Positions 1 through 6,379 of a stretch of 34,324 bases of DNA are shown here, piece by piece. How positions within the stretch are numbered: the first letter of the stretch is position 1; each line of letters begins with the position of its first letter. Position numbers and translations under genes: made by a program. The notes below the pieces were generated by a model. It did not search any database and had not been told where the DNA came from. It saw only the letters and a list, made by a program, of their open reading frames with translations. Origin of the DNA: Clostridiales bacterium (GTDB lineage: Bacteria; Bacillota; Clostridia; Saccharofermentanales; Saccharofermentanaceae); NCBI GenBank assembly GCA_017519205.1, contig JAFWSW010000126.1:1-34324 (forward strand), in the 5' to 3' direction.

Positions 1-1038
1 ACAGCTTCCGATACGGGATTGAGCATCTCTGTAGATACAGGATCATCTGATTCGGATTCATCCGATGTTCCGGGTGTTTCCACGACACTGATGAAGATGA
101 CCTACGAGGACAACTACGATCAGGCAGCGATCAATGAGATGGGCAAGATCGTAAAGATCCGCGACATGCAGTTCACAGCACTGGATTATAACTTCTACTT
201 TGCTAACGAATATGTCCAGCTAATGAAGATGAACCTCAGCGGTTCCTACAGCATCCCGATGACTCAGTCCGGCTTCCTGGATATGGAAGGTCAGCTGACA
301 GAGGACATGAAGATCAAGGATTACATGCAGAAGACGATCATTTCCGACTTCCAGGGTGAAGTTTATCTCCTCGAGTATGCTCAGAAGAATAACCTGAAGC
401 TGGACGATGAGGTCCTTGAGAAGATCGAGCAGCAGTTCACAGATACCAAGACATCTGCTGAAGAGATCGGCATGACACTGGATGAGTATCTGCAGTCCTA
501 CTACGGCCCGACAGCTACTCAGGATGGCCTTCGTGAGATCCTTCAGCGCTATGAGCTGGTTAACCTTGCCATGAAGCATTACTGCGATAACTACAAGTAT
601 GCTGAGGGCGAGACGATACTCCCGACAGTTTACCATGTTCTCTATCCGTCCCTGGATATGACCACAGGCGAGGCGCTGTCTGACGAGAAGAAAGCAGAAG
701 CGAAGAAGAAGGCAGAAGAGCTGAAGGCTTCCGCAACAAGCCTGGATGACCTGAAGGCCAAGGCTGAAGCAGGAAAAGCAGCTAACGAGGTTGCCGAGGC
801 AGCTGAGTACACCGTTTCTATCGGCCAGATGGTAGAGCCTTTTGAAGAGTGGTGCTTCGCAGATCATCAGATCGGTGATATGGATGTCGTTGAGACGATC
901 TACGGTTACCATGTAATGTACTTCGTAGGCAAGAAGGAAGCGGACGATGAGCAGAAGCTGCAGATCGCGCGTAAGGCTATGAATGCTGAGATGAATGAGG
1001 CAATCGAGGCCGGCGGTTATGAGGCAACGATCTCCTAA
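1..1038 (+). CDS. PpiC/PrsA-like peptidyl-prolyl isomerase, 5' end missing
   Basis: The frame is open from the first base of the window, so the start (and any signal peptide) lies upstream; 345 residues are visible. The visible protein begins with a Ser/Asp-rich linker of the kind that follows a lipoprotein anchor, then a mainly helical, charged SurA-like N-domain, then a C-terminal parvulin-like domain. Parvulin hallmarks are the strand VYHVLY after the helical part, a Lys/Ala/Glu helix, the IGQMVEPFEEW segment, and a closing GYHVMYF with the second conserved histidine. Family knowledge: such proteins fold secreted proteins outside the membrane by isomerising X-Pro bonds. The PPIase domain is divergent, so it may be mainly a chaperone. 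A strong terminator follows 12 bases after the stop, so it is the last gene of its transcript. Confidence 0.8.
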   Translation, partial: TASDTGLSISVDTGSSDSDSSDVPGVSTTLMKMTYEDNYDQAAINEMGKIVKIRDMQFTALDYNFYFANEYVQLMKMNLSGSYSIPMTQSGFLDMEGQLTEDMKIKDYMQKTIISDFQGEVYLLEYAQKNNLKLDDEVLEKIEQQFTDTKTSAEEIGMTLDEYLQSYYGPTATQDGLREILQRYELVNLAMKHYCDNYKYAEGETILPTVYHVLYPSLDMTTGEALSDEKKAEAKKKAEELKASATSLDDLKAKAEAGKAANEVAEAAEYTVSIGQMVEPFEEWCFADHQIGDMDVVETIYGYHVMYFVGKKEADDEQKLQIARKAMNAEMNEAIEAGGYEATIS

Positions 1039-1049
1039 TCGATAATTAA

Positions 1050-1099
1050 TCAAGCACTGGAAAGGATCCTCGTCGTCGAGGATCCTTTTTTGTGCTTGA
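1050..1099 (+). terminator. Intrinsic terminator after the foldase gene
   Basis: Perfect stem AAAGGATCCTCG / CGAGGATCCTTT around a short loop, followed by a T run. An outer 8-bp stem (TCAAGCAC / GTGCTTGA) shares the same axis and extends the hairpin. It separates the foldase from the zinc operon, whose -35 box overlaps the outer right arm. Confidence 0.9.
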
Positions 1100-1124
1100 T
1101 TTTTTCCGGGGTGTCCTTTATACT
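1096..1124 (+). promoter_or_regulatory. Sigma-A-type promoter of the zinc uptake operon
   Basis: TTGATT (-35, 1096-1101) and TATACT (-10, 1119-1124) separated by 17 bases. Transcription should start near 1131, just upstream of the palindrome at 1136-1152 and about 50 bases before znuA. Confidence 0.75.
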
Positions 1125-1135
1125 GTCTTCTGCAG

Positions 1136-1152
1136 TTGCGAACCATTCGCAA
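1136..1152. promoter_or_regulatory. Palindromic operator, probable Fur-family (Zur) box
   Basis: TTGCGAACCATTCGCAA is a perfect 7-3-7 inverted repeat (8-1-8 in Fur-box terms apart from the centre); with one mismatch it extends to 1134-1154. It lies directly after the predicted transcription start of znuA, where a bound repressor would block transcription. The operon's last gene encodes a Fur/Zur-type regulator, which makes zinc-dependent autoregulation the simplest reading. That link is inferred. Confidence 0.65.
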
Positions 1153-1178
1153 TTAGCATGTGAAAGAAAAGAGTATTT

Positions 1179-2222
1179 GTGAACATGAAGTCGGGTAGTT
1201 TTGAAGAAGTAAGTCGTTTTTCGCGTGTGTCGCGGGTGAAGCGTGTCGTGGCGGGTTTCCTGTCGGTAGCGTTTCTTTCCGGGGCGATGGGCGTCCTTAG
1301 CGGATGTAAGAAGCGCGGCTTTGGAAAAGATGCGGAAGGCAAGGTAAAGGTCGTTGCCTCGATCTACCCGATGTATGACTTTGTAAAAAGGATCGGCGGA
1401 GATCTCGTAGCGGTAAAGATGCTTGTTCCGGCAGGGACCGAGCCGCATTCATGGGAGCCGTCCACACGTGATATGCAGGACCTCGAGGAAGCGGATCTGT
1501 TCGTTTATAACGGTGCAGGCATGGAGGCCTGGGCAGATGATCTTCTGGGAACGATCCAGAATAAGGATCTGATTGCGGTGGAAGCATCGAAGGATGTTTC
1601 ACTTCTGAAGACGGAAGAAGTCCATCACGATGCACATGAGGACGAGGATCACGACGATGACCATGAGGATCACGACGAGGAGGGGCATCACCATCACGGG
1701 GAATATGACCCGCATGTATGGCTGTCTCCGAAAAATGCGGAGGTAGAAATCTCCGCCATCGCGGATGCGCTGATCGAAAAGGATCCGGAACATGCGGATA
1801 CATATAGAAAGAACCTCGAAGAAGCAAAGAAAGAATGCGAAGCACTGGACAGTGCTTTTGAAGCGGAATTAGCGCCATATAAGGGCGGATATATCGTCGT
1901 GGCACACGAGGCATACGGATATCTCTGCAAGGAGTATGGAATCAAGCAGATCGGTATCGAGGGCGTCTCGGCGGACCAGGAACCGGATGCGGCGAGGATG
2001 AGAGAGATCATCGACATGGTCAGAGAATACGGGATCAAGTGTATCTTCTTCGAAGAACTCGTTGATCCGAAGGTGGCAAAGTCGATCGCCGATGAAACGG
2101 GCTGCAAAACGATGGCGCTGTCACCTCTTGACGGTCTGACGAAAGAAGATATCGACTCCGGAAGAGACTATTTTTCCGTCATGAAGGATAACCTTCAGGC
2201 GCTGGTAGACTCATTCCAGTGA
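1179..2222 (+). CDS. znuA: Zinc ABC transporter, substrate-binding lipoprotein
   Basis: Cluster A-I metal-binding protein that captures zinc outside the membrane and hands it to ZnuB. An N-terminal basic and hydrophobic stretch ends in the lipobox LSGC (Cys43), so it should be lipid-anchored. Likely metal ligands are His90 (EPHSW), His179 (DPHVW) and His243 (VAHEAYGY). Between the first two lies a His/Asp/Glu-rich loop (about residues 149-173), typical of zinc- rather than manganese-specific members. Length (347) is normal, allowing for a slightly long N-terminus. The start is GTG after an AAAAGAG-type ribosome site; an ATG two codons on is the alternative. First gene of the operon with znuC, znuB and a zur-like gene, behind a promoter and a palindromic operator. 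Confidence in metal uptake is high; zinc specificity is inferred from the His loop and the regulator. Confidence 0.92.
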   Translation: MNMKSGSFEEVSRFSRVSRVKRVVAGFLSVAFLSGAMGVLSGCKKRGFGKDAEGKVKVVASIYPMYDFVKRIGGDLVAVKMLVPAGTEPHSWEPSTRDMQDLEEADLFVYNGAGMEAWADDLLGTIQNKDLIAVEASKDVSLLKTEEVHHDAHEDEDHDDDHEDHDEEGHHHHGEYDPHVWLSPKNAEVEISAIADALIEKDPEHADTYRKNLEEAKKECEALDSAFEAELAPYKGGYIVVAHEAYGYLCKEYGIKQIGIEGVSADQEPDAARMREIIDMVREYGIKCIFFEELVDPKVAKSIADETGCKTMALSPLDGLTKEDIDSGRDYFSVMKDNLQALVDSFQ

Positions 2223-2253
2223 GATCCGGGGAAGCGAAAGAAGGGGACGAAGT

Positions 2254-3126
2254 ATGGAGAATGTGATCGAAGTTTCGGATATGTCATTCGGCTACACGCG
2301 GGACATGATCCTCGAACACGTGGACTTCACCGTGGAGAAGGGTGATTTTGCCGCGGTGATCGGCGATAACGGTGTCGGTAAAAGTACGATGGTCAAGCTC
2401 CTTCTCGGGGTGCTCAAGCCGACGAAAGGGTCGATCAGCATCAGTGGGAAACAGGTGACCTCGCTTCGGGGGACCGGCATCGGATACCTTCCGCAGAACG
2501 GTGGAAGCAAGGCGGCTGCTTTTCCGGCGACATGCGAAGAAATCGTCATGAGCGGTCTTTACAGTAAGATCGGATTCGCGAGATTTCCGAATAAGTCCCA
2601 TAGGGCGAAGGTGGAGGAAGCCCTGAAGAAGGTCGATATGCTCGATAAGAGAAAAGCACTGATCGGGGAACTGTCCGGAGGACAGCAGCAGCGTGTGATG
2701 CTGGCACGTGTTCTTGCCGGAGATCCGGAGGTGCTGATCCTCGACGAGCCGACGGTAGGCATCGATGCAGAATCGGTCGACCGCCTGCTTCACATCCTTC
2801 ACCATTTAAATATCGATAAGAAAGTTACGATCCTCATGGTCACACATGATATCGAGAAGGTCGGACCATACGCGAACCGCGTTCTGTGCCTCTCGGAGGG
2901 CGCGTGCAGGGAAGAGCTTCTTCCTGATGCGAAGATCGTGCATGCCCATGCGCACAGCCACCCGCACGGCGGCTCGGAGCATATACACTGCGCGAACTGC
3001 GAGCACAGTGATTCACATGGACATGATGCGGAACACTGTGCAGAATGTGCGCACTGTGATACCCACTGTGGCCACGATCACACACATCACGATGACCATG
3101 ATCATCACGGAAAGGGGGCGGTCTGA
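2254..3126 (+). CDS. znuC: Zinc ABC transporter ATPase with a His/Cys-rich C-terminal tail
   Basis: Cytoplasmic ATPase that powers the ZnuB permease. Motifs in order: Walker A GDNGVGKS (37-44), Q-loop Gln81 in YLPQN, signature LSGGQ (140-144), Walker B LILDEP (161-166) and the switch His198 in THD. The ATPase proper ends near residue 225. It is followed by an unusual tail of about 57 residues holding 20 His and 6 Cys, with CxxC pairs at 246/249, 262/265 and 265/268. Such a tail would bind zinc on the cytoplasmic side, as a buffer, sensor or receiving site; that role is inferred. GAAGGGG ribosome site a few bases before the ATG; the last base of its TGA stop is the first base of znuB, so the two are translationally coupled. 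Confidence 0.92.
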   Translation: MENVIEVSDMSFGYTRDMILEHVDFTVEKGDFAAVIGDNGVGKSTMVKLLLGVLKPTKGSISISGKQVTSLRGTGIGYLPQNGGSKAAAFPATCEEIVMSGLYSKIGFARFPNKSHRAKVEEALKKVDMLDKRKALIGELSGGQQQRVMLARVLAGDPEVLILDEPTVGIDAESVDRLLHILHHLNIDKKVTILMVTHDIEKVGPYANRVLCLSEGACREELLPDAKIVHAHAHSHPHGGSEHIHCANCEHSDSHGHDAEHCAECAHCDTHCGHDHTHHDDHDHHGKGAV

Positions 3127-3956
3127 TGCCGGAGATCCTGCAATATGCCTACATGCAAAGAGCCCTCTTCGTAGGACTTCTCCTGTCTGTCATCGTGGCG
3201 TGCCTCGGCACGGTCATGGTGCATAAGCGTCTTTCCATGATCGGTGACGCTTTGTCGCACTCCTCGCTGGCCGGTGTTGCCCTCGGTCTGCTTCTCGGAT
3301 TTAACCCGATCGTCGGTGCGATGGCGGTATGTATCGTCGCTGCTTTTTCCATCGAGATCATCAGAAAGAAACTCGGCGACCACTCTGAACTTGCGGTCGC
3401 GATCGTGATGTCCACGGGCATCGGACTTGCCGGCGTGATGTCGGGATTCGTGAAGAGCTCGGCGGACTTTAACTCGTTCCTGTTCGGATCGATCGTCGCC
3501 ATCAGCGGCTTTGAAGCACGCCTGGTCATGATCCTTTCCGCGATCGTCCTTGTCGCATTCGTTCTGCTCTATAAGGAGCTGTTCTATATCTCCTTTGATG
3601 AACAGGCAGCCTCCATTTCCGGAGTGCCGGTCGGGGCGGTAAATGCGATTTTTACGATCCTCACGGCGGTGACTGTTTCCATCGCGGCAAGAACGGTCGG
3701 TGCCCTGATCGTTTCCTCACTTCTGGTCGTACCGGTCGCAGCGGCTATGAGCATCGCAAGAAGCTTCCGCACGACAGTGCTGTGGGCGATCTTTGTTTCT
3801 GTATTCTCTACCATCGGAGGCCTGGTCCTGTCCTTCTACATGGGACTGAAACCGGGAGGAACCATCGTCCTGATCTCCGTTGCATTTTTCTTAGTATTCC
3901 GCGTGATCGCGCTGTTCCGCGGCACCGCTTCATCTGATGCGAAGAAAGGAGCCTGA
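3126..3956 (+). CDS. znuB: Zinc ABC transporter permease
   Basis: Integral membrane subunit of the metal ABC-3 family, about 276 residues with roughly 7-8 hydrophobic helices, the normal size. Family-typical segments include the MHKRLSMIGDALSHSSLAGVALG stretch near the N-terminus (an early cytoplasmic loop entering a helix) and the FDEQAASISGVPVGAVN region in the middle. The C-terminal half has the GALIVSSLLVVPVAAAM helix that lines the channel in this family. Its ATG overlaps the znuC stop by one base, and the regulator gene begins one base after its own stop, so all four genes should be on one message. It could in principle carry manganese; the neighbouring His-rich proteins favour zinc. 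Confidence 0.92.
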   Translation: MPEILQYAYMQRALFVGLLLSVIVACLGTVMVHKRLSMIGDALSHSSLAGVALGLLLGFNPIVGAMAVCIVAAFSIEIIRKKLGDHSELAVAIVMSTGIGLAGVMSGFVKSSADFNSFLFGSIVAISGFEARLVMILSAIVLVAFVLLYKELFYISFDEQAASISGVPVGAVNAIFTILTAVTVSIAARTVGALIVSSLLVVPVAAAMSIARSFRTTVLWAIFVSVFSTIGGLVLSFYMGLKPGGTIVLISVAFFLVFRVIALFRGTASSDAKKGA

Positions 3957-3957
3957 C

Positions 3958-4392
3958 ATGTCATTTCCTGATACACTTCGTAAAACAAAATCAAGACTTA
4001 AGGTCTGGGAGATCTTAGAAGAAGCAGCCACTCCGCTGACTGCCCGGCAGATCGCCCAGAAGGCGGCCGGATCAGATGGGGACGGATCCGGTAAGGGTGT
4101 ATGGCTCTCGAGCGTGTACCGCGCGCTCGAAGCTTTTGAAGAGGCAAAGGTCGTTAACAGGACCGTCCTGAAAGACAGTTCTGAAGCACTGTATTCGCTC
4201 GCGGAAACCGGGCATCACCACTACGCCATCTGCATCAGCTGCAAGAGCAGGACCGAGCTGGAGGGCTGTCCTTTTGAAGAGGAAGAACATCTCCATACGA
4301 TGGATCACGATTTCATGGTCGTGGGACATACGGTCGAGGTCTTCGGCTACTGCAAGGACTGCCAGAAGAAGATGAAGCATCAGGCGAAGTAA
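3958..4392 (+). CDS. zur: Fur-family metal regulator, probably Zur
   Basis: 144-residue Fur-family repressor. An N-terminal winged-helix region (about 1-85; ARQIAQ then VWLSSVYRALEAFEEAKVV as the recognition part) precedes a dimer/metal domain. That domain has the GHHHYAICISC motif and a matching FGYCKDC pair, giving two CxxC units for the structural zinc, plus a His/Glu-rich HDFMVVGHTVEVFG sensory strand. The ATG used here lies 6 bases after AAAGGAG and one base after the znuB stop; an in-frame ATG seven codons upstream lacks a ribosome site and overlaps znuB. Position in the znu operon and the palindrome ahead of znuA suggest a zinc-responsive autorepressor. PerR or Fur function is less likely from context but not excluded by the sequence. 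Confidence 0.85.
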   Translation: MSFPDTLRKTKSRLKVWEILEEAATPLTARQIAQKAAGSDGDGSGKGVWLSSVYRALEAFEEAKVVNRTVLKDSSEALYSLAETGHHHYAICISCKSRTELEGCPFEEEEHLHTMDHDFMVVGHTVEVFGYCKDCQKKMKHQAK

Positions 4393-4417
4393 ACAGCTTT
4401 TCAAAACGGGGAAAAGA

Positions 4418-4449
4418 AAAAGGACTGTTCCAAGTAGGACAGTCCTTTT
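4418..4449. terminator. Bidirectional terminator between zur and the PAP2 gene
   Basis: 11-bp perfect stem AAAAGGACTGT / ACAGTCCTTTT with a 10-base loop, A-rich before and T-rich after, so it can act on both strands. It lies between two convergent genes. Confidence 0.88.
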
Positions 4450-4472
4450 GATTTGCTTGATTTGGTAATAGA

Positions 4473-5012
4473 TCAGAAAGCGATGATCCCGTGCATGTAC
4501 AGGTAGCTGACCAGAAGACCTGTAGCAACTCCGAAGATCGCGCTGGTCAGTACATCCGAGATGTAGTGTACGTAGAGGTACAGTCTCGAGAATGCGATAC
4601 CGAATGCGTATATCAGAGCGGCGGCGCCGAGTCTCGGAGAGAAACGGACGATCGTTGTCGCTGCAGCGAACGAAGAGAATGTGTGTCCGGACGGGAAGGA
4701 GAAGTCCTTCGGCTCGCGGATGATGATGTCGCGCATCTCGCCACGGGCTTCGTACGGACGAGGACGCTTCGTCACTCTCTTCAGGATCAGGTTAACGAAC
4801 AGCAGGCTGCATCCGAGTGCGAGAAGGATACATACGGCGGCTTCCTGATTGATGTTTGCGAAGTAGAAAGTTCCCGCTGCGGCGAACCATACGATACCGA
4901 AGTTACCGGTCAGCGAAAGAAACGGCATAACACGGTCAAACACTCTGCAGCGCAGGTGCTCATACATCCAGTCAAGAACCTTCAGTTCGCGTTTCGAAAT
5001 ACGTGACGGCAT
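4473..5012 (-). CDS. PAP2-family membrane phosphatase
   Basis: 179-residue protein with several hydrophobic helices and the complete three-part PAP2 active site: K78 x6 R85-P86, then PSGH (107-110), then S142-R143 x5 H149 x3 D153. His110 and His149 are the expected acid/base and nucleophile. In Firmicutes such small PAP2 proteins (BcrC/UppP2-like, PgpB-like) remove a phosphate from undecaprenyl or other isoprenoid diphosphates, or from phosphatidic acid, at the outer face of the membrane; the exact lipid cannot be read here. A strong ribosome site (AAGGAG) precedes the start. It is a single gene: convergent with the zinc operon across a shared terminator and divergent from dusB over about 200 bases. 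Confidence 0.88.
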   Translation of the reverse strand: MPSRISKRELKVLDWMYEHLRCRVFDRVMPFLSLTGNFGIVWFAAAGTFYFANINQEAAVCILLALGCSLLFVNLILKRVTKRPRPYEARGEMRDIIIREPKDFSFPSGHTFSSFAAATTIVRFSPRLGAAALIYAFGIAFSRLYLYVHYISDVLTSAIFGVATGLLVSYLYMHGIIAF

Positions 5013-5130
5013 ACCGTTTCTCCTTTCTCAGTTTTTATTTTGAAGTAAAGTAATACCCGATAGAACATACCTACTTACGCTATATAGGATAAGATGATTA
5101 TAGAAAGAAATCAATGCGTTTTTGCTCTCT

Positions 5131-5150
5131 TTTCGTTAAAATTTCGTTAA
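5131..5150. repeat. Direct repeat with 11-base period upstream of dusB
   Basis: TTTCGTTAA occurs at 5131-5139 and again at 5142-5150, one helical turn apart, in the divergent PAP2/dusB gap. Direct repeats spaced by one turn are typical of sites for OmpR/PhoB-type response regulators; no regulator is identified here. Confidence 0.45.
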
Positions 5151-5193
5151 TCCTGAATCGTGTTTTGAAATGCAAGACATCCTATGGTTTTCG

Positions 5194-5202
5194 TGTTATG
5201 AT
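5194..5202 (+). promoter_or_regulatory. Extended -10 promoter for dusB
   Basis: TGTTATGAT matches the extended -10 form TGnTATnnT. A -35 at 17 bases (AAGACA) is weak. The predicted transcription start is 5208-5210, which is the dusB start codon itself. Confidence 0.45.
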
Positions 5203-5209
5203 TTCTCTT

Positions 5210-6241
5210 ATGAAAAAGCACCTGCATCCAATCCAAATCGGAGATCTTACTATCCCGGAGAACATTGCGCTTGCGCCGATGGCCGGGACGAGCAACCGCA
5301 TCTTCCGAACGATCTGCCACGAGTACGGATCGGCTTTCGGCGTGACCGAACTCGTCTCCGCGAGAGGCATCCGTTTCAAAGAGTCGGTGGAGATCAGCAT
5401 GCGTTATCTGAAGATCGATCCTGAGCATGAAGGAAAGACCGGCATCCAGCTTTTCGGTGCGGATCCGGAGGATTTTTCCTATGCGATCCCCTGTATCCTG
5501 GAGGACCCGCGTCTTGCCGCAGTGGATGTGATCGATATCAACATGGGTTGTCCGGTAACTAAGGTCGTAAAGACCGGAGCAGGTTCCTCACTTATGATCG
5601 ATCCGAAGCTGGCATCAAGCATTATCGAGGCATCGGTGAAAGCGGCCGAGCCCTATGGAAAGCCGGTCACCGTGAAGTTCCGTTCCGGCTGGGATGAAGA
5701 AGATATCAATACCCCTGAGTTTGCGAAAATGTGTATTGATTCCGGGGCAAAAGCACTTGCCCTTCACGCCAGAACGCAGAAGCAGATGTACCGCGGTGAG
5801 GCCGACTGGGATGTGATCCGAAGGACGAAAGAAGCCATCGCCGGAACAGGTGTCCCGCTCTGGGGAAACGGCGATGTAAAAGATGGCGCGACAGCAATCG
5901 CCATGATCGAACAGACCGGGTGTGACGGTGTCATGGTAGGTCGTGGTGCGCAGGGGAACCCGTGGGTATTCAGCGAGATCCGCGCAGCATTATCGGGTGA
6001 CCCGGACTTTAAAAAGGAAGACTTTATTCCCGATCGGAGAACGAAAGCAGAAGTGATCCGCCGCCACCTTCTCGGAATGTGCGAGGACCTTGGAGAAAAA
6101 ACTGGTGTGAAAGAGATGCGTTCTGAGATCGCCTGTTATCTTAAGGGCGGACGCGGCACGGCCGAAATCAAAAACCGCCTCATGACAGCCGGCACAATAT
6201 CCGAGGTCGAAGCACTCCTCGACGAATATGTCGGATGTTGA
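5210..6241 (+). CDS. dusB: tRNA-dihydrouridine synthase, DusB-like
   Basis: FMN enzyme that reduces a uridine in tRNA to dihydrouridine with NADPH. Visible family marks: the N-terminal IALAPMAGTSNRIFR FMN-binding segment, INMGCPVTKVVKTGAGS with the catalytic Cys, VTVKFRSGWD, LHARTQKQMYRG, and the phosphate-binding stretches WGNGDV and GVMVGRGAQGNPW. A small helical C-terminal domain follows. The frame is open further upstream (to an ATG at 5114), but the extra 32 residues are not family-like. The family normally starts a few residues before the IGDLTIPENIALAP part, which supports 5210 (or the ATG at 5198). No ribosome site precedes 5210, and an extended -10 lies just upstream, so a leaderless message is possible. 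Its stop codon sits in the left arm of a long inverted repeat. Confidence 0.9.
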   Translation: MKKHLHPIQIGDLTIPENIALAPMAGTSNRIFRTICHEYGSAFGVTELVSARGIRFKESVEISMRYLKIDPEHEGKTGIQLFGADPEDFSYAIPCILEDPRLAAVDVIDINMGCPVTKVVKTGAGSSLMIDPKLASSIIEASVKAAEPYGKPVTVKFRSGWDEEDINTPEFAKMCIDSGAKALALHARTQKQMYRGEADWDVIRRTKEAIAGTGVPLWGNGDVKDGATAIAMIEQTGCDGVMVGRGAQGNPWVFSEIRAALSGDPDFKKEDFIPDRRTKAEVIRRHLLGMCEDLGEKTGVKEMRSEIACYLKGGRGTAEIKNRLMTAGTISEVEALLDEYVGC

Positions 6242-6379
6242 AGAAGTAAGCGATGGTGCTTGTTGGAAAAAATAGAAAAAGGGATCCCCTAGGCGACGAG
6301 TTTTGCTTTAGCAAACTGTTTGAGTCGCAAAGGGGATCCCTTTTTCTACTTGTTTAATTGATCATCGCTTACTTCTTCA
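6239..6379. repeat. Nested inverted repeat spanning both stop codons of convergent genes
   Basis: Two perfect 17-bp inverted repeats share one axis. The outer arms are 6239-6255 and 6363-6379 (TGAAGAAGTAAGCGATG and its complement); the inner arms are 6274-6290 and 6331-6347. A 5-bp GCGAC/GTCGC pair and a TTTGC-TTTA-GCAAA hairpin lie inside. The outer left arm contains the dusB stop codon and the outer right arm the stop codon of the HerA-like gene. The outer arm reads as the LKK-stop end of the HerA-like gene, so the left copy looks like an inverted duplication of that gene end. Confidence 0.9.
6274..6347. terminator. Bidirectional terminator between dusB and the HerA-like gene
   Basis: The 17-bp inner stem AGAAAAAGGGATCCCCT with its complement ends in a T5 run on either strand. 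With the internal GCGAC/GTCGC pair and a central small hairpin it forms a long stem able to stop transcription from both sides. Confidence 0.85.

Noticed and set aside
220..1152. 310-residue open frame on the minus strand opposite the foldase gene
   Set aside because: Antisense of a convincing parvulin-type gene and runs through its terminator; Leu/Arg/Cys-rich nonsense composition.
5114..5209. N-terminal extension of dusB from the ATG at 5114
   Set aside because: The extra 32 residues are not found in the family and the segment contains a promoter-like sequence.
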